NCBI GenBank assembly: GCA_036768485.1
Contig: JAVLUZ010000767.1
Span: 186,001-250,000 of the forward strand
Source: Mermis nigrescens
Taxonomy: Eukaryota > Nematoda > Enoplea > Mermithida > Mermithidae
Length of the DNA stretch: 64,000 nt
Reading direction: 5' to 3'
Part shown: piece after piece, positions 59,732 through 64,000 of the stretch
How the letters are laid out: every line of letters begins with the position of its first letter
Numbering within the stretch: the stretch's first letter is position 1
Position numbers and translations under genes: made by a program
The notes under the pieces: generated by a model
Database searches by the model: none
What the model was told of the DNA's origin: nothing
The model's input: the letters and a program-made list of their open reading frames with translations, nothing else

Positions 59732-61001
59732 GGGCCCGGTTTCCGAATGAAGGGGTTGACTAACCCCGGGGTTAAATTAAGCCCAGGGTTAAGTAAACCC
59801 CGGGGATAACTTTATCCCCGGTTTTCGAATAAAATTTAAGCCGAGGGTTAAATAATCCTCAGGGGTTAAATTAACCCTCAGGGGTTAAATACTCCATGCA
59901 TTCAATGTGCACATGTTCGTGTACCTGTGCATTGCATTTGTAGTTACGGCATAGTCGGTTGATATATTGCATTGCACACAACTAATCGATTTTTTACAAA
60001 TCTAAGTAAATTTCAGCTTGAGCAAGCACACTTCGCATCTATCACTATTGGAATGTACATCTACTATTACTTGCGATCGACAACACCGGTTGTTAAATGC
60101 AACGGATATAATGAGCTTGACTTACTTATGTACTACTTAATATTCAGTCAGTGGCGGATCTACGATTTTTGTAAGGAGGAGGGGGCGGTCGGTACCCTAG
60201 CTTTCTCCAAAACAGTCAAATAAATGTTTAAAACCCGCTACTCACGTGCACAATAACGTTTTTTGCCGTTTTATATCGTCTATTTTTGGTCAAAATGATT
60301 TCTGGCGTAGAACTTTTGCAAAAAATTTCACAATTGCAAACAATTTTGTGTGAAAAAGTGCTTAGATTTTTTCAAATTTTAGTTAAAATTCAGCGCGAAG
60401 CCACAGAGAATTTGTGTAATTTCGACGGAAAGACGTTTTGAGACTCGAATAATTCGTTACTTCCTGTTCTTGTGCATTGGCAGAGTGTTATTAAGAACAT
60501 AAAAAATTCTGGAATCTGCATTTTATATTATATCGAATATATTACTAATTGAATTCACTTTTTCTCAAAATGCACAAAATTTAAAACTATTCATAATTCT
60601 TATACTCGTACATACTAAACCGTGAAGGACCAATACACTTTGCAGAAATAATCCTAACGGCATTAGGATTAAGTTTTAAAAGGGAATAAGAAGAAAATTA
60701 GCCCCTGGCAATTTAACCCTTTCATTCGGAAACCTGAGTTAAGCACTGATATGAAATATATATTATATACAACGCACCTAACCCCAAGGGTGAAATTAAC
60801 CCTGGGGTTTAGTTAACCCTCGAGGTTTAAATTTAACCCGTGAGGGTTGAGTTGACCCTTTCATTCGGAAACCTGAGTTAAGCACTGATATGAAATATAT
60901 ATTATATACAACGCATCTAACCCCAAGGGTTAAATTAACTCTCGAGGGTTAAATTTAACCCGTGAGGGTTAAGTTGACCCTTTCATTCGGAAACTGGGCC
61001 C
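59732..61001. mobile_element. GGTTAA-rich element with GGGCCC ends (PIF/Harbinger-like)
   Basis: GGGCCCGGTTTCCGAATGAA at the left is mirrored at the right (TTCATTCGGAAACTGGGCCC). Inside the ends are many copies of GGGTTAAATTAACCC-like near-palindromic words. Near 60730-60980 a roughly 130-bp unit is duplicated in tandem. A CAGTGGCGGATC-ended insertion begins at 60152. The ends resemble PIF/Harbinger termini, but I see no clear 3-bp duplication. 1270 bp, no transposase. Confidence 0.65.
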
Positions 61002-61086
61002 AGGAGCTGTTGTTCATGAAGCCAGCAAATTGACAATTAATGAAATTCAAAGTACCAGTTTATAAAAACTTGCATTTATTTTCCAG

Positions 61087-61164
61087 AATCTGTCTCTTTA
61101 ATGCAAGCTGCTCGTGAACTCAATCTGTCAAGGTTGACTACTACGCCTACGCCTACCAGAACCC
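61087..61164 (+). CDS. hts: Adducin exon 14 (residues 660-685)
   Basis: The acceptor is TATTTTCCAG|AA. Two bases complete the codon from exon 13 (or from exon 12 if 13 is skipped). It reads SVSLMQAARELNLSRLTTTP plus a PTRT end. I place the donor at ACCC|GTAATA, giving a 61-bp intron. If that intron is retained, the frame stops at TGA 61206-61208 after 15 extra codons. Exons 14 and 15 carry little family conservation. Confidence 0.65.
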
Positions 61165-61225
61165 GTAATAATTTCGTTTTGTCACCTCTTTTAACTTTGT
61201 CCTCCTGACTAATTGCGAATTTTAG

Positions 61226-61401
61226 CTGTTGTTCGGGAAACAACCTTCCATGCTGTTTCTGATCAATCGAACACCGTAACAAGAAGTATTTCACCCCGTG
61301 TAATGGAGCAAGGACTCCAACGTGAGTTGCCAATCACTTTCGTTAACGCACGCTCGATTTTGGCCTGCTTTACTTTAAAACCGAGAGCATGCGTAGTGTA
61401 A
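61226..61401 (+). CDS. hts: Adducin exon 15, terminal (residues 686-743, stop TAA)
   Basis: The acceptor GCGAATTTTAG|CT gives two bases that complete the split codon (P). It reads VVRETTFHAVSDQSNTVTRS, then SPRVMEQGLQ, and continues to TAA at 61399-61401. A strong internal donor, CAAC|GTGAGT, at 61321/61322 could splice to a later exon that I do not find in the window. No lysine-rich MARCKS-like end is seen. If the internal donor is used, the 743-residue form is one isoform of several. Confidence 0.6.
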
Positions 61402-61534
61402 TACAATATTGTTTTGCATGTCATTCCGCATGTGTGCTGACAAGATTGATGTAAGTATTGCATGGCTCGCTGTGGTTTTAAACGTCAAACCAATTCCTTC
61501 TACAGTAATTGGATAAAATGTATACCTATGTACA

Positions 61535-61950
61535 GGCCCGTATCCTGAAGGGGCAAGAGGGGTAACCCCCTTATTTTAAAATTGTAATAGAATTTTTATT
61601 TAAGAAACTTTGTAGGAGTTTGACGTTTACTAACATTTAAATAATCACATTTTCAGCGCTCCGCGCCATTAGTTCAATCAAAATAACTCTTTGAAGTCTA
61701 TTTTAGTTTTTATAGATAAGATTTTTCGCTGTATGGAATTTTCTGCATTCATTTTCTTCAGAAAGGTGCAAAATTGAGCTCAAAATGATAGAATGTTGTA
61801 AATATGTGGCGCTTCGCACCAGATTCAATTCGTGCATTGCTTACATTTGCAAAGCTGACAAATAATCTATTCCTTATGATTTATGCGCGATTACAAGATC
61901 ATGAATTCATCTACTGATGGATAGACATTTTTTGTTCTTCGTCATTGTAC
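61535..61950. repeat. hAT-like element end (CAGGCCCGTATCCTG) and worn repeat
   Basis: It starts CAGGCCCGTATCCTGAAGG, like families G, H and M. GGCGCTTCGCACCAGATT lies at 61801, plus a weaker version near 61660. The right terminus is not clear. It lies just after the last adducin exon. Confidence 0.5.
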
Positions 61951-62370
61951 CTACCATACATTATCTTGGGGGCGAGGGTTTCATCTCTCTCCCAAAAATT
62001 TTAACCCACAGAAATTTTTAACCCTCGCTCAGAATTCGCGATTTTTCGAAAGTTTCCATAAATTTGTTGAAAATTCGTAGAAAAGGTGCTATTTTAAGTT
62101 TTTCATCTATCTATTCGCTCAAAAGTGACAAATTTAAGGTGCTTCGCGCCATAGTACTCGTGTTTTGTTGACTATATTTTGTTCAATTTGTTCGCCTTTT
62201 TTGATTTTTATTCGAAATTTTTTCATGTTTTTATGCTCTAGAAAGATAGAGCATCGTCAGAAACGCCAAAAAAACGATGTTTTTGACGCGACCTAGCATA
62301 TTTGGGCCCAAAGAAGGCACTTTAAAATTTCACCCACCACACAGAATTCCAAAACTGCACATGTGTGGTA
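61950..62370 (-). mobile_element. Family C element, inverted copy, 3' flank
   Basis: Reverse landmarks are GGTTTCATCTCTCTCCC, AAAAGGTGCTATTTTAAG, GGTGCTTCGCGCCATAGTAC, CTAGAAAGATAGAGCATCG, TTGACGCGACCTAGC and CACAGAATTCCAAAAC. Confidence 0.7.
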
Positions 62371-64000
62371 CTTACTAATAATTCTAATCAATGTTGTTTA
62401 ATGTGATAAACACAGCACACGCAAGATAGTGATAATCGAGAGGTGAATAGATGTATTCTTTGATAATTTTGACTTAAAAATTTCAAATTTTGCTTGCGCT
62501 TCGCACTAGATTGTGCTTTTGATTATTAATCAAATTGTCAGTGTTATTTTTCTTGTAATTTAGAAATCCGGAATTATTGGACTTTCAAATTCCTGAAATT
62601 TCGGCGCTACGCGTCTAATCCTTTGATAAATACCTGTGCTCTTTTGCTCTTAACTAATGACTTTAGGGAATCGTTAATAATTTTTCCAGTTATTTTCTAC
62701 ATTTCAAATCGTTTTCAGCGCAAATTCCCCCCCCATATTTTCCGGCGCTTTGCGCAATAAGTTTGTTTATTCAAAATTAATAATGTCTATAAGCTTTTCA
62801 CGGTTCACATAGCTTCACTCACGCAGAATGTTGACTGTTTAATTTTTTACACCTTCGATCACCCTTCTGCGAGAATTAATTTCACTTGATTAAAACAAAA
62901 TCAGAAAAATTTGAAATAATCTAGAAAATTTGAATAAATCTAGAAAGATTTGCTTTCTGTTCAGAGTAATTTTGAATGTTTCCTGAGTTACCGTGTCACT
63001 ATACTGAGACCGCTCCCTCTTGGAGAAATCTTGCGAACGCCTTTGCACAATATTACCTGCGAAACTGCATTATATTAATTACCTTATATGTTTGTAACCT
63101 TTTTACGAATGCGGGGAGAGTCGACTTTTAGCCTTTGGCGTGAGACTAGCAGAAACAGTGACTGGAATGCATGCAAATAACAGTTAAGAATCATAATAGA
63201 TCTTTTCCTTCTATTTCTTCTCTACACGAAACATTTTACATTGCACTTGCAAGCTATTTTCAGTGCACAAGATTATGATTACATAATTCAGTTTCAGGAA
63301 CGTCGATGCCACATGTAATTATACATATTGCTTTCTGAGCTATTGATCATTGACTGCGTTAGAGGGTATTTGTTGCAATTTACATCTCAGCTGTATTCGA
63401 TTTGAATCAATTAATTGTTAAGTTCTCCTTAAGGTGCATGGTTGGAGTTTTGGCGCAAAAACGTTTTTAAATTTTTTGGATCAACGAAGTAATTGATTTT
63501 TGATTGACAGACGTTTTCACGCCCAAAAACTTGCTTCTTCAAGTTTTCAATATCCTTGAACTATATTTTTTACACGAATTTTTGTTCAAGCTTTTCTACG
63601 ATATGTGTCATCATTCTGGCAAAAATCTTCAAAAAAATTACATCAACACGCGAACCATTAGGTTTTGGAGGAAAGCACTGGATCTAGAAGAAAGTCTTCT
63701 CATATTATAAAATTTTACCAAACAAGCAAACGAACATTGAACTGCAGTCTTGCAAAGTTTCAACTGAAAATTTCAAGTCGGTATGCGCTATTGCACACCT
63801 TTTTTAGTGCGGTACCATTTTTAAATTACCTTGTATAAAGCCATGCTGTAGCCGACGAATAAAGACTTTTGCGCACTATCTCGCCCTAACACAAGAAAAT
63901 GAAGAATGGTGGGCGGATTTACGTGACGAGGAGGCCGTCCCCCTTTCAGCCTTAAATAGTTGTGAGATATATAAAGGACGGACATGCACTTTGTTGATGA
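62371..64000. other. 3' flank without recognised gene
   Basis: AT-rich. GC palindromes at 62498 (GCGCTTCGCACTAGA), 62600 (GGCGCTACGCGTC) and 62743 (GGCGCTTTGCGC) mark worn repeats. A 68-codon open frame at 63504-63710 has an AG just upstream of its likely start but no family resemblance I can name, so I do not call a gene. Confidence 0.4.

Noticed and set aside
63504..63710. A possible exon after TTGACAG in the 3' flank
   Set aside because: It does not supply the basic adducin tail, has no recognisable family, and no phase-1 link to exon 15 can be shown.

Overview
The window is eukaryotic, and most likely an invertebrate metazoan. It is AT-rich and intron-rich, carries long (AT)n microsatellites, and is packed with short non-autonomous DNA transposons, LINE fragments and a Helitron. 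I cannot name the species. The single gene I can support is a plus-strand adducin-family gene (Drosophila hts / C. elegans add-1 / vertebrate ADD type). It has 15 coding exons from 20088 to about 61401, with introns from 61 bp to 9.8 kb. The exons join in compatible phases and give a 743-residue protein if the last exon reads to the TAA at 61399-61401. Single open reading frames hide most of it. Exon 3 (31398-31543) and the 33-nt exon 13 (55834-55866) only appear when splice sites and phases are followed.

Layout. 1-18 kb is a nested mobile-element landscape: one minus-strand CR1/L2-like LINE cut into pieces by GC-rich inverted-repeat elements, two further LINE remnants, and several short families. 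19.2-20.1 kb is a cleaner 5' flank leading to the adducin start codon. 20-41 kb holds exons 1-3 inside three large introns filled with repeats, including a Helitron with two internal minisatellites at 35996-37329. 41-54 kb holds exons 4-12, more closely spaced. 54-61 kb holds a repeat-filled 5.2 kb intron and the C-terminal exons 13-15. 61.4-64 kb is 3' flank with more repeats and no second gene that I recognise.

The mobile elements dominate the unusual content. At least a dozen insertions, from families with different termini, carry a recognisable 8-bp (or near 8-bp) target-site duplication, as expected for hAT transposons. None carries a transposase frame. Many otherwise dissimilar families share a small GC-rich palindrome (GGCGCTTCGCGCC and variants), repeated about 30 times across the window. 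This is the most striking structure that ordinary annotation does not explain. Repeat family letters (A, B, C, D, E, G, H, J, K, M, N, P, Q, R) are my own labels.

The adducin head keeps its overall class II aldolase-like shape, but the residues that bind metal in true aldolases are replaced. This fits a structural spectrin-actin capping role rather than catalysis.
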